From positions 1 through 38,274 of the forward strand of contig JAISNP010000034.1 in the NCBI GenBank assembly GCA_031276175.1: 38,274 nucleotides of DNA, read 5' to 3'. Below, in pieces: positions 17,260 through 26,473 of this stretch. Below the pieces are notes generated by a model. That model was not told the origin of the DNA. It did not search any database and saw nothing but the letters and a program-made list of their open reading frames with translations. Both the position numbers and the translations under genes were made by a program. Each line of letters opens with the position of its first letter. The stretch's first letter is position 1. This stretch comes from Tannerella sp. (GTDB taxonomy: Bacteria; Bacteroidota; Bacteroidia; Bacteroidales; Tannerellaceae).

Positions 17260-18543
17260 ATGAGACTGAAACTGATTTATCCCCGGTGGGAAAAACTGAA
17301 AGGGCAGACAACGTTCAACCTGCCGCCGCACGGACCGGTAGTATTTGCCGCCTCCCTGCCCGAATACGTAGACGTTTCGTTCACCGACGAAAACGTGGAA
17401 GCGATAGACTTCGACGAGCCGTGCGACCTGGTCGCCATCTCCATGATGCTCAGCACGCAGGTGAAACGCGGCTGGACTATCGCCGAAACATTCCGCGCAC
17501 GCGGCAGGCAGGTGCTTTTCGGAGGCATCGCCACGATGCTACATGCCGAAGAAACGGTAGCACATGCCGACGCCGTCTTTCTGGGCGAATCCGAAGGACG
17601 CATGGAACAGGTGCTCGACGACTGGCGATGCGGACAACTGAAAAAAATATACAACTACATGACGCAGCCGCAACCGCCCATCGAATCCGTCGGCCCTGCG
17701 CGGCGCGACCTCTACAAGCGCGACCTTTACAATCACAAAGGCGTGCAAATGGTCGACCTTTTCCACGCCTCGCGCGGATGCCGTTTCAGCTGCTATCCCT
17801 GCGCGGTGGCCTATCTGGGAGGCCGCATGTTCAGGCCGAGGCCGATGAACAAAGTGGTGGAAGAACTTGCCGCCATAGACAACAACCGCCTCTTCATAGT
17901 AGACAATTCACTGGCGCAAAACAAAGACTGGGAAAAAGAACTCTTCAGGGAAATGATCCCCTTCAAAAAGAAATGGATCAGTCACACGATTGAAGACGAC
18001 CCCGAAATACTCGACCTCGCAGCGCAGGCAGGCGCATGGTACGTATATCAGGCCGTGTACGACACATCCGAATACATCCGCGAGCGCGTCAAACGCTACC
18101 ACGACTACGGCATCGGCGTCGAAGGCACCATCCTGCTCGGACTCGACAACCAGACGGAAGACGACATACACCGCCTGATAGACTTCCTGCTCGAAATAGA
18201 CCTCGACCTGGCAGAGTTTACCGTAATGACGCCCTTCCCCCACACCAAGGGCTACGACGACTTTTTGCGCCAGGGGCGTATTTTCGACTTCGACTGGAAC
18301 CACTACAACGCGGGCGAAGTCGTCTTTCACCCCAAACACATGTCCGCCGAACGGCTGCAGGAACTGTACGACTATGCCTGGACGTCGTTCTACGCCTCCG
18401 AGTCGCAGGAATCGCGCATGTTCCGCCTGTTCTGCAATGTAGCGCTGCGCGAAATGAACGAAGGCACATATCGCCAGCGAGACCGCACACTGGCGAACAA
18501 ATCCTTCGGAAAAGAAGTCCGAAAGCCCCGCCCCGCCGGCTGA
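17260..18543 (+). CDS. Radical SAM protein with B12-binding-like N-terminal domain
   Basis: 427 residues. The N-terminal about 140 residues form a Rossmann-like domain (CDLVAISMMLSTQVKRGW; GRQVLFGGIATMLHAEE) of the kind that precedes radical SAM domains in B12-dependent enzymes. No DxHxxG cobalamin-ligand motif is visible, as in some HpnP-like members. The radical SAM iron-sulfur motif is SRGCRFSCYPC (Cys174, Cys178, Cys181), and the fold continues through a GTILLGLDNQTEDDIHRLI strand-helix. Such enzymes methylate or rearrange unactivated carbons. Being the last gene of the run, 9 bases after an FAD oxidoreductase, it probably edits the polyene product. The exact reaction cannot be told from the sequence. 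Confidence 0.87.
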   Translation: MRLKLIYPRWEKLKGQTTFNLPPHGPVVFAASLPEYVDVSFTDENVEAIDFDEPCDLVAISMMLSTQVKRGWTIAETFRARGRQVLFGGIATMLHAEETVAHADAVFLGESEGRMEQVLDDWRCGQLKKIYNYMTQPQPPIESVGPARRDLYKRDLYNHKGVQMVDLFHASRGCRFSCYPCAVAYLGGRMFRPRPMNKVVEELAAIDNNRLFIVDNSLAQNKDWEKELFREMIPFKKKWISHTIEDDPEILDLAAQAGAWYVYQAVYDTSEYIRERVKRYHDYGIGVEGTILLGLDNQTEDDIHRLIDFLLEIDLDLAEFTVMTPFPHTKGYDDFLRQGRIFDFDWNHYNAGEVVFHPKHMSAERLQELYDYAWTSFYASESQESRMFRLFCNVALREMNEGTYRQRDRTLANKSFGKEVRKPRPAG

Positions 18544-18566
18544 ACAACACCGTTACGCCGCACGCG

Positions 18567-18854
18567 ATGAATCCGTCTTCACACATATGCCTGTTTCCCC
18601 GCACGACGGTTTCTTTTCGCGAGGCTTCCGGGACATGTCGCAAGGCCTTCGGGGACATCCGCGAGACTCTCGGGGACATCCGCGAGACTTTCGGGGACAT
18701 TCGCGAGACTCTCGGGGACATTCGCGAAACCTTCGGGGACATCCCCGAGACTCTCGGGGACATTCGCAAGGCTCTCGCGGACATTCACGAGACTTTCTTC
18801 TATATATACCGTCCGCCGGCGGTCGACCCTTTCATAAAGGTTTCGTTTTTTTAA
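18567..18854 (+). CDS. Doubtful small heptad-repeat ORF
   Basis: 95 residues from the ATG at 18567, made mostly of the 21-bp array, which in this frame reads GDIRETL/GDIRETF heptads. Ile and Leu/Phe alternate at 4-3 spacing, as in a coiled coil. Several unit-to-unit changes fall at third codon positions (ATC/ATT, GAG/GAA, ACT/ACC), but not all. Any 21-bp array stays open in most frames, so this is weak evidence and I treat it as probably non-coding. Nothing in the flanks resembles a known family. Confidence 0.12.
   Translation: MNPSSHICLFPRTTVSFREASGTCRKAFGDIRETLGDIRETFGDIRETLGDIRETFGDIPETLGDIRKALADIHETFFYIYRPPAVDPFIKVSFF
18609..18797. repeat. 21-bp tandem repeat array downstream of the radical SAM gene
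   Basis: Nine consecutive 21-bp units, the best ones (18651-18797) being variants of GGGGACATCCGCGAGACTCT plus C. The outer units are more diverged. The array lies 65 bases after the last polyene gene and before the glycan-uptake region. It has the same period as the arrays at 1-150 and 38120-38274 but an unrelated sequence. Confidence 0.93.
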
Positions 18855-18900
18855 CCCCTGCTTTATTTCATCCATGTGTTTATATTTAAAAAAATAGACT

Positions 18901-18909
18901 TACATTTGC
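18901..18909 (+). promoter_or_regulatory. -7 box just before the palindrome-rich element
   Basis: TACATTTGC matches TAnnTTTGC. It lies 19 bases before the 11-bp inverted-repeat end at 18928. It could drive a transcript through the element toward the SusC operon. No known -33 element is clear. Confidence 0.4.
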
Positions 18910-18927
18910 GACCGTAATTTAATAACT

Positions 18928-19175
18928 CATGTTACGCAGCATCCGGTTTCGTCTCTCTTGCCTGAAAGGCAAAATGTGCATAACCGCAGGTCATCGACCT
19001 GCGGCAGGAAGTAAAGCGCCGGCAATCCTGCCCGAAAGGCAGGACTACAGCGAGAGGTGCACGCTGTCCTGCCTTTCAGGCAGAGAGTGGACGGAAGCCT
19101 CCCTCTCCACAGGTCATCGACCTGCGGTTATGAAAATTATGTCCTTTCAGGACTTCCCCGAATGTGCGTAACATG
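18928..19175. mobile_element. Small palindrome-rich element with 11-bp terminal inverted repeats (MITE/REP-like)
   Basis: CATGTTACGCA at 18928-18938 is repeated in inverted form as TGCGTAACATG at 19165-19175, bounding a 248-bp unit. Inside are at least five short hairpins: CCGCAGGTC-ATC-GACCTGCGG (18982-19002), one with TCCTGCC/GGCAGGA arms (19026-19044), CTGCC/GGCAG (19069-19083), CAGGTC/GACCTG (19110-19124) and GTCCT/AGGAC (19141-19153). This resembles a non-autonomous mobile unit or a REP/BIME cluster. No transposase is in the window. A third copy of CATGTTACGCA occurs at 32134-32144. The 80-codon frame inside (18929-19171) is made of these palindromes and is unlikely to be a gene. Confidence 0.5.
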
Positions 19176-19686
<511 letters not shown>

Positions 19687-22600
19687 ATGAAAAGTAAAAA
19701 GAATGATTTTTTAGACGGAAGATATTGGAAGATTCCGTTGTTTATGGTCGCTCTTACCTTGTTTACCGGTGCGCAGCAAACGATCTGCGCCGAAAGTACG
19801 GCAAGCGGAACGACGGCAGCCGCCGACGATTTATCGTCCGGCGCAACGATTGTTCAGCAACAGAAGATAACCGTAAAAGGGGTTGTCCGCGACGAATACG
19901 GCGAAGCGATTATCGGCGCGAATGTGGTTGAAAAAGGTACTACAAACGGAACGACAACCGATGCGAACGGTAATTTCACCATCCAGGTTGCCGCAGGAAC
20001 GGTGATTGAAGTCTCTTACATCGGTTACGTCAAACAGGAAGTAACGGCAAGAGGCGGTTCCTTAGACGTGATCTTGAAAGAAGACGCACAGACGCTGGAC
20101 GAAGTAGTCGTTACCGGATTCGGACTGTCGCAGCGAAAAGCGACGCTGACCGGCGCGATCTCGACGGTCGGCGCAACCGACATTGCCCGTTCCGTCTCCT
20201 CTACCGCTTCCGGAGCGCTGGCCGGCAAACTGCCCGGCGTCAATTTCCGGCAGCCCGACGGACGGCCGGGAGCCTCCACCAACATCCAGATTCGTAACAT
20301 GGGGACGCCGCTGTTCGTCATCGACGGTACCGTTTCGGACCAGGGACAGTTCAATAACATTGACTTCAACGACATTGAATCGATCTCCATCCTGAAAGAC
20401 GCTTCGGCATCCATCTACGGTGTGCGTGCGGCGAACGGTGTGGTGGTAGTAAACACGAAGAAAGGAAAACTGAATTCCAAAAATACCGTCACGCTCAATA
20501 CCTACTACGGAATGCAGAGCATGAGTTCGTGGCCCAAACCGGCCGACGCCACTACGTACATCACCAAGTATATCCAGTCGGAAACCGTACAGGGCAAGAC
20601 GGACTATACATATCCTAAGACGGACTACGAAAAGTGGAAGCAGGGGACGGAAAAGGGATACGTGCCCTTCGACTGGCTCGACTTTATCTTCAACACCACC
20701 CCGCAGTGGTATGCCAATGCCAATATTTCGGGCGGATCGGACAAGACGAATTACTACATCTCGGTCGGCCACCTGAATCAGGACGCCATGGTCGTTAACT
20801 ACGGCGGATTCCGGCGTACCAACGTGCAGATGAATATCGAATCGCGCATTACCGACCGCTTGAAAGTAGGCGCCACCATGAACGGACGTATCGAGACGCG
20901 CGTCAATCCGGGCGTTCCCGAAGTCGACGACTACTGGATGCCGCGCTTCGGCGTATACCGCAACCTGCCGACAAAACGCCCGTTTGCCAACGACAATCCC
21001 GATTACCCGACACTGACGTCATCCAATGCGGCAACGAATTTTGCATGGCTGAACTACGAACTGTCCGGCAAATACCAGCAGGATTATCGCGTGGGACAGT
21101 TGCAGGCCAATGCCGAATACGAAATCGTCGACGGACTGAAGGCCAAAGCCATGGCCAGCTACTATTTCTCCTATCAGCACATGAACAATCAGGAGTATAC
21201 CTACAAACTGTACAGATACGACGAGGCGACGGATACGTATCCCGTCATGTTTGAGAACAATAACCCCTGGCGCGAACGGAGAACGGAGTACATAGAAGAA
21301 ATGACGTCGAACATCCAGCTGGCTTACAACAAAAAGTTCGGCGACCACAGCATCGCCGCCAACGTCGGGTTCGAAGCCACAAAGCGCGACAATCCCAGCA
21401 CGTGGGTGCACGCCTATCCGACGGCCAACTCGCTTCACCTGATCGACTACCAGATTCTGGATACGTACGACGACTACGGCCTCCGCACGCAGGCGCGTCT
21501 CGGATGGATCGGACGCCTCAACTACGACTACGCCAACAAATACCTGCTGGACGTGTCCGCCCGATACGACGGTTCGTACAAATTCCCGCCGGGACAGCGC
21601 TGGGGGCTTTTCCCTTCCGCTTCGGTCGGATGGCGCATCTCGGAAGAAAAATTCTGGCAGGAAAGCAAGCTGCCCGACATTTTCAGCGACTTTAAAATAC
21701 GCGGTTCGTACGGATTAGTGGGCGACGACAATGTGAGCAACTACGCCGACTTCGACTATCTGGCAGGATACACCTATAAGCAGGGCGGCTCCGTCATTGA
21801 CGGGAGGTACGTCATCGGCTCCCAGGCGCGCGGCTTGCCCGTCACCACGCTTTCGTGGCTGAAAGCTACTATTCTCGACGCAGGGTTGGACTTTGCTTTC
21901 CTCAACAATCGCCTCACGGGGCAGGCCGACTTCTTCCGCCGTCAGCGGGAGGGCATTCCCGCTTCGCGATACGACGTGCTGCTGCCTTCCGAAGTAGGAT
22001 TCTCGCTGCCGCGCGAAAACCTGAACTCCGACGTGCACATGGGCTACGACTTCGGCCTCAAGTGGCAGGACAGCGTGGAAGATCTCCACTACTACGTGGG
22101 CGGCAATATGACGTATGCCCGGTTCTACGACTGGGAACAGTACAAGCCGCGCTTCAGCAATTCATGGGACGAATACCGCAATTCCATCTACCACCGGTAC
22201 GGATACCTGAACTGGGGGCTTGAAGCCGTCGGACAGTTCCAGAGCTGGGAAGAAATCGCCTCCTGGCCCATCGACAACGACCGGCAGGGCAACAAGACGC
22301 TGCGTCCGGGCGACATCAAGTACAAAGACGTGAACGGCGACAAGGTCATCAACGGATTGGACGAACGTCCGGTAGGCTACCGGCAGGATTCCACGCCGAC
22401 GCTGAACTTTGCCCTGAATTTCGGCGCCCGGTGGCGCGGGTTCGACGTGGCCATCGACTTTACGGGCGGCGGAATGAGTTCCTGGTATCAGGAGTGGGAA
22501 CAGCGCAATCCCTTCCACGACGGCGGCAACAATCCGCAGTACTATATGGAAGACACCTGGAGCCTGTCCGACATCTGGGACGCAAACAGCGAACTGATTC

Positions 22601-22896
22601 CCGGCACATATCCCATGCTGCTTATCGGCAACAGCTCGCACAGCAACTACTGGAACAGTACGTTCTGGAAACACAACGTAAGATACGTGAAACTGCGCAA
22701 TATGGAACTGGGGTATACCCTCCCCGCCACGCTGCTTTCGAAAATCGGTATCAGCGGCACGAGGGTCTACCTGTCGGGTGTAAACGTCCTGACCTTTACC
22801 AACGTGAAAGGCGTCGACCCCGAAGAAACGGAAACGAACGGGCTGGCATATCCCACGACGAGAGTAATCAATGTAGGTGTAAACATTAAATTTTAA
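19687..22896 (+). CDS. SusC-family TonB-dependent outer-membrane transporter
   Basis: 1069 residues, the usual SusC/RagA size. Order: signal sequence (hydrophobic core about 16-33); a carboxypeptidase-regulatory-like beta-sandwich (ITVKGVVRDEYGEAIIGANV, 61-80); TonB box-like LDEVVVTGFG (137-146); plug domain with PLFVIDG (208-214) and ILKDASASIYGVRAANGVVV (235-254); and a long beta-barrel to the C-terminal aromatic-ended strand INVGVNIKF. SusC proteins import oligosaccharides or other large nutrients, powered by TonB. It is followed after 4 bases by its SusD partner. No sigma/anti-sigma or hybrid two-component regulator lies nearby, so regulation is not visible. Confidence 0.96.
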   Translation: MKSKKNDFLDGRYWKIPLFMVALTLFTGAQQTICAESTASGTTAAADDLSSGATIVQQQKITVKGVVRDEYGEAIIGANVVEKGTTNGTTTDANGNFTIQVAAGTVIEVSYIGYVKQEVTARGGSLDVILKEDAQTLDEVVVTGFGLSQRKATLTGAISTVGATDIARSVSSTASGALAGKLPGVNFRQPDGRPGASTNIQIRNMGTPLFVIDGTVSDQGQFNNIDFNDIESISILKDASASIYGVRAANGVVVVNTKKGKLNSKNTVTLNTYYGMQSMSSWPKPADATTYITKYIQSETVQGKTDYTYPKTDYEKWKQGTEKGYVPFDWLDFIFNTTPQWYANANISGGSDKTNYYISVGHLNQDAMVVNYGGFRRTNVQMNIESRITDRLKVGATMNGRIETRVNPGVPEVDDYWMPRFGVYRNLPTKRPFANDNPDYPTLTSSNAATNFAWLNYELSGKYQQDYRVGQLQANAEYEIVDGLKAKAMASYYFSYQHMNNQEYTYKLYRYDEATDTYPVMFENNNPWRERRTEYIEEMTSNIQLAYNKKFGDHSIAANVGFEATKRDNPSTWVHAYPTANSLHLIDYQILDTYDDYGLRTQARLGWIGRLNYDYANKYLLDVSARYDGSYKFPPGQRWGLFPSASVGWRISEEKFWQESKLPDIFSDFKIRGSYGLVGDDNVSNYADFDYLAGYTYKQGGSVIDGRYVIGSQARGLPVTTLSWLKATILDAGLDFAFLNNRLTGQADFFRRQREGIPASRYDVLLPSEVGFSLPRENLNSDVHMGYDFGLKWQDSVEDLHYYVGGNMTYARFYDWEQYKPRFSNSWDEYRNSIYHRYGYLNWGLEAVGQFQSWEEIASWPIDNDRQGNKTLRPGDIKYKDVNGDKVINGLDERPVGYRQDSTPTLNFALNFGARWRGFDVAIDFTGGGMSSWYQEWEQRNPFHDGGNNPQYYMEDTWSLSDIWDANSELIPGTYPMLLIGNSSHSNYWNSTFWKHNVRYVKLRNMELGYTLPATLLSKIGISGTRVYLSGVNVLTFTNVKGVDPEETETNGLAYPTTRVINVGVNIKF

Positions 22897-22900
22897 AGAC

Positions 22901-24745
22901 ATGAAAAAGAAATATTTTTTATCACTTGTAGCGGCCTGTCTGATGTCGCTCGCCGGATGCAGCGGATTTCTGGATACGCAGCCGGACACGATTATGTCGG
23001 ACGACCAGATTTTCGGCGACGCCGTGATGATCAATTCGGTGCTGGCCAACTTCTACGGTCGCGTGGAATGGGGACAGCGAATGACCGACTGGGGTGGTTA
23101 CTCCGTCATTGACGAAGCGGCCACTTGCGACGGCGGCCCCGACCAGCGTTCTACCTTTGAAGACGACCGGTGGCGCGTGTACGACTACACGCTTATCAGG
23201 AATTTAAACCAGTTCCTCAAGGGCGTCAGGGAGACGCAGGTACTGACTGCCGACGAGAAAAGCCGTCTGGAAGGCGAAGTGCGTTTCCTGCGTACATGGA
23301 CGTACTTCAACACCTGCCGCGGACTGGGCGGAATGCCGATTGTGGAAGATGAAATATTCGACTATACGCCCGGTATGGACGTTTCGACGCTCCAAATCCC
23401 GCGCGCAACGGAAGCCGACATGTACGACTACATCATCTCCGAATGTCAGGCAGTAGCCAACATGCTGCCTGCCGACCGTCAGGCCAACGGCGCCCGCGCC
23501 AACCGCTGGACGGCCAAAATGCTCGAAGCGCGCGCGGCCGTCTATGCCGGATCGATTGCCAATTACAACAACAAAATGAGCAATCCGGTACGCACAGCCG
23601 GCGGCGAGGCGGGAATACCCGCCGAACGGGCGCAGGGATACTATACGACTGCCCTTGCCGCCGCGCAGGAGGTGATCAACAGCGGCGTCTATTCGCTCAA
23701 GCAGAGTGACGACCCGAACGACCCTGTCAAGCTGGGACGCAACTTCTTCGAAGCCGTGAGCGTGAAGGCCAACAATCCCGAAGTCATCTGGGCGCGCGAC
23801 TACTCAAGCCCCGATAACCTGCACGGATTCACCAACTACAACGCACCCAGATCACATGCCGAAGACATCGACAACAGCTATCTGGGCGCTATCCTGAATC
23901 TGGTGGAAGACTATGAGCCGATAGACACCGATACGCCCGGAAAGGGAGCCAAGATTGAGACGACCGAAAACGGCGGCTACAAGTTCTACGAAACGGCCGA
24001 CGCGCCTTTCAAAGACCGCGACCCGCGCCTCTGGGGCACCGTCATCTATCCCGGCGCACTGTTTAAAAGCGTGGAGGTTGTCCTCCAGACCGGACAGCTG
24101 AACCGCGACGGCGCAGGATGGAAGACCAATACCGGCGACCTCAACTCGCGCGACGCGCAGGGCAACCTGATTACTTCCATAAACGGGCCGAAGGAATCGA
24201 ACGAGCAGTATATCAACAAAACGGGATTCTACGTGCGCAAGTTCCTGGACGAAACGCCGGGCAACGGTACGCGCGGTCACGGATCGGACGTATGGTTTGT
24301 CCGCTTCCGCCTGGCCGAAGCCTACCTCATTGCCGCCGAAGCGTCGTATGAATTGAATAACGGACGCGCCGCAGAGTTTATCAACGTCGTACGCACGCGC
24401 GCCGGCGTGAAACCGCTCACGACCGTCTCGTTCGAACAGATTGTGCATGAATATCGCGTAGAGCTGGCCTTCGAAGACCATCGCTACTGGGATTTGAAAC
24501 GCTGGCGCCTGGCCGACAAGGTATGGAACGGCGACAACAACGATCCGCAGGCGCGGCACCGTCGCCTCTGGCCCTACCGCGTCGTAGCGCCCGGCGATCC
24601 GAACGACGGCAAGTGGGCTTTCGTCGAAGATTTCCTCTTCATGTCGCCCAACGCGCGCTATTTCCAGATGAAGAACTATTACAACTTCCTCAACCTGGAC
24701 TGGATCAACAACAATCCGAAACTGGTAAGGAATCCGTATCAATAA
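22901..24745 (+). CDS. SusD/RagB-family nutrient-binding lipoprotein
   Basis: 614 residues. A lipoprotein signal MKKKYFLSLVAACLMSLAGC gives Cys20 as the lipidated residue, followed by the SusD start SGFLDTQPDTIMSDDQIF. TPR-like helical segments follow (EGEVRFLRTWTYFNTCRGLGG; RLAEAYLIAAEASYELNNG). The C-terminal VELAFEDHRYWDLKRWRL is a strong RagB/SusD signature. It sits on the outside of the outer membrane and forms the lid of the SusC barrel. The specificity cannot be read from the sequence; the GH92 gene 7.5 kb away hints at mannose-containing glycans but is not in the same operon. Confidence 0.96.
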   Translation: MKKKYFLSLVAACLMSLAGCSGFLDTQPDTIMSDDQIFGDAVMINSVLANFYGRVEWGQRMTDWGGYSVIDEAATCDGGPDQRSTFEDDRWRVYDYTLIRNLNQFLKGVRETQVLTADEKSRLEGEVRFLRTWTYFNTCRGLGGMPIVEDEIFDYTPGMDVSTLQIPRATEADMYDYIISECQAVANMLPADRQANGARANRWTAKMLEARAAVYAGSIANYNNKMSNPVRTAGGEAGIPAERAQGYYTTALAAAQEVINSGVYSLKQSDDPNDPVKLGRNFFEAVSVKANNPEVIWARDYSSPDNLHGFTNYNAPRSHAEDIDNSYLGAILNLVEDYEPIDTDTPGKGAKIETTENGGYKFYETADAPFKDRDPRLWGTVIYPGALFKSVEVVLQTGQLNRDGAGWKTNTGDLNSRDAQGNLITSINGPKESNEQYINKTGFYVRKFLDETPGNGTRGHGSDVWFVRFRLAEAYLIAAEASYELNNGRAAEFINVVRTRAGVKPLTTVSFEQIVHEYRVELAFEDHRYWDLKRWRLADKVWNGDNNDPQARHRRLWPYRVVAPGDPNDGKWAFVEDFLFMSPNARYFQMKNYYNFLNLDWINNNPKLVRNPYQ

Positions 24746-24761
24746 TTTAAATGATTAGACA

Positions 24762-25445
24762 ATGAAAAGTAAAAGTATATTCAAATTTTCTTCCGCACTG
24801 ATACTGCTTCTGGCGATGGCCTCGTGCGGAAAAGACAACTACGACGCCCCGGAATCCACGTTGATGGGAAGGCTCGTCTACAACGGGGCGCCGATACAGG
24901 TGCGCGGAACAGGCGAAGCCGTACAGTTGCAACTCTATCAGCGGGGATGGCAAAAGAGCGACCCGGTTCGCGTATATGTTACGCAGGACGGCACGTTCAC
25001 TGCCAAACTGTTTGACGGCACCTACTATCTGGTCACGCGCGACAACAACGGCCCCTGGGTCAACGCGCGCGATACGATACAGGTAGAACTGCGCGGCGCG
25101 GCCAGCGTGGACGTAAATGTAACGCCGTACTTTACGGTCTCCGGCGAAAACATCTCCATCTCCGGCAACACCCTGAGCGCTTCGTTTACCGTTAGCCGGG
25201 TCGTATCGTCGGCGAAGATAGAGAAAGCGTATCTGGTGCTGAGCAAAACGCAGTTTGCCGACGAAGTGAACAACATCTTCCGCAAGGATATAACCGAAGG
25301 ACTGTCGGAAGGCTCCGTCAGCCTGTCGGGCGACCTGAGCGGAAATAACAATGTGGCGACCGCTAAATTCCTGTACGGACGCGTCGGAATAAAAACCGAA
25401 GGCACGGAACAGGCCATCTGGTCGCCGGTTGTAAAGCTGAAGTGA
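24762..25445 (+). CDS. DUF3823-family lipoprotein of the SusCD operon
   Basis: 227 residues. The lipoprotein signal ends LLLLAMASC, giving Cys22. The mature protein starts GKDNYDAPESTLMGRLVYNG, the typical beginning of DUF3823 proteins, and is made of two beta-sandwich-like halves (about 30-118 and 119-227). Such proteins follow susD in many polysaccharide-utilisation operons and are thought to be accessory surface glycan-binding proteins. It lies 16 bases after susD and is followed by a strong terminator. Confidence 0.88.
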   Translation: MKSKSIFKFSSALILLLAMASCGKDNYDAPESTLMGRLVYNGAPIQVRGTGEAVQLQLYQRGWQKSDPVRVYVTQDGTFTAKLFDGTYYLVTRDNNGPWVNARDTIQVELRGAASVDVNVTPYFTVSGENISISGNTLSASFTVSRVVSSAKIEKAYLVLSKTQFADEVNNIFRKDITEGLSEGSVSLSGDLSGNNNVATAKFLYGRVGIKTEGTEQAIWSPVVKLK

Positions 25446-25476
25446 AAGATTGACCGACAGGTCTATTGATTACCGG

Positions 25477-25512
25477 AGGCCGGTTTCGATTCGTCGGAAC
25501 CGGCCTTTTTTT
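25477..25512 (+). terminator. Rho-independent terminator of the SusCD-DUF3823 operon
   Basis: AGGCCGGTT (25477-25485) and AACCGGCCT (25498-25506) form a perfect 9-bp GC-rich stem around a 12-base loop, followed by a run of T. It is 31 bases after the DUF3823 stop. Nothing gene-like is seen from here to 25741. Confidence 0.9.
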
Positions 25513-25741
25513 AGCCTGAGTTCGATGTAAGAAAACATACTTGGCGCTTCACTTTCCGGACAGGCAGAAGCGGGTTAATTTTCGTATTTAAGCTTCATAC
25601 CAGCGGCAGAAGCGTGAATCCGTCTGTTTTATGGTTCTGCCGCCGGTACGGCTACGCCTGCCGACGTTAAAACTCATCACTCATAGTTTACAGTTCATAA
25701 AACAGTCGGAACAGGACAGTCCCGTCCCGACATGATTACTT

Positions 25742-26473
25742 TTATTTCACTATTTTCTTCACCCAGCCGCTACCGCCGTACACAATCAGTACGCTGAGAG
25801 GCAGGCCGTTCAGGTCGAACGTCGCTTTGCCGACTTCTTTCCGCGCGACGTAAAGCCGCTGTCCGGAGACCGAATAGACCTCTATCCGTTCGGACTGCGG
25901 GGTGTTCACCGTCAGGATACCGTTATAATACACAATCTCCGATGCCTCGACGGGCTGCGCGCCGGTCGCATCCGTCAGAGTGACGGTCACGCTGATTTCA
26001 TCCTGGTGAACCGTCGCGCCGCTGTTGCTCTGCGTCAGGTCTATATTGCTGATTTTCACTTTATGCTCGCCGGCTGCCGCCGTCCCGTCCAGCGTATATG
26101 CGATGTGAACTACCTGCCGGTACACTGTTTCGCCGGCGCCGAGCAGCGAGGTCTGAGGCGTGACTGCAAACAGCCAGCTTCCTGCATCCGCAGGAGCAAC
26201 GGCCAGTTGATGACTGCCGAGCAGTTCGCTCGCCAGCGTCGTGCCAGACCGGTTCAGGCTGAATCCGGCGGGCAGCGTGAGCGTGAACGATACCGAGAAC
26301 GGTTCATTCACGGGAACGTCCAGCAATACTTCGATGACTCCCCGACCGTCGGCAGGAGGCGTCGGACGGGCAACCACGCGCTGCGCGTCCACCGTCGCCG
26401 TGCAGGTCGCCGTGCGGTTGCCCGATTCCGTGTGCACCGTAATGACGGCGATGCCCGCAGAAACGGCCGTCAC
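25742..26473 (-). pseudogene. 5'-truncated T9SS cargo protein with C-terminal sorting domain
   Basis: The open frame (243 codons) begins in the middle of a bacterial Ig-like (Big_2) domain: VTAVSAGIAVITVHTESGNRTATCTATV is the usual end of such a domain. An in-frame stop lies three codons upstream of the GTG and there is no signal peptide. A cohesin/Ig-like middle region follows (about 40-170). The protein ends with a typical type IX secretion C-terminal domain (YYNGILTVNTPQSERIEVYS, the GQRLYVARKEVGKATFDLNGLP segment and VLIVYGGSGWVKKIVK). The complete ancestor was probably a large secreted surface protein; without its start this copy should not be exported. It converges on the SusC operon. 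Confidence 0.75.

Noticed and set aside
18036..18566. Upstream part of the frame that reads the GDIRETL repeats
   Set aside because: It lies inside the radical SAM gene in another frame.
18929..19171. 80-codon gene
   Set aside because: It coincides with the inverted-repeat-bounded palindrome cluster; its peptide simply reflects the hairpins.
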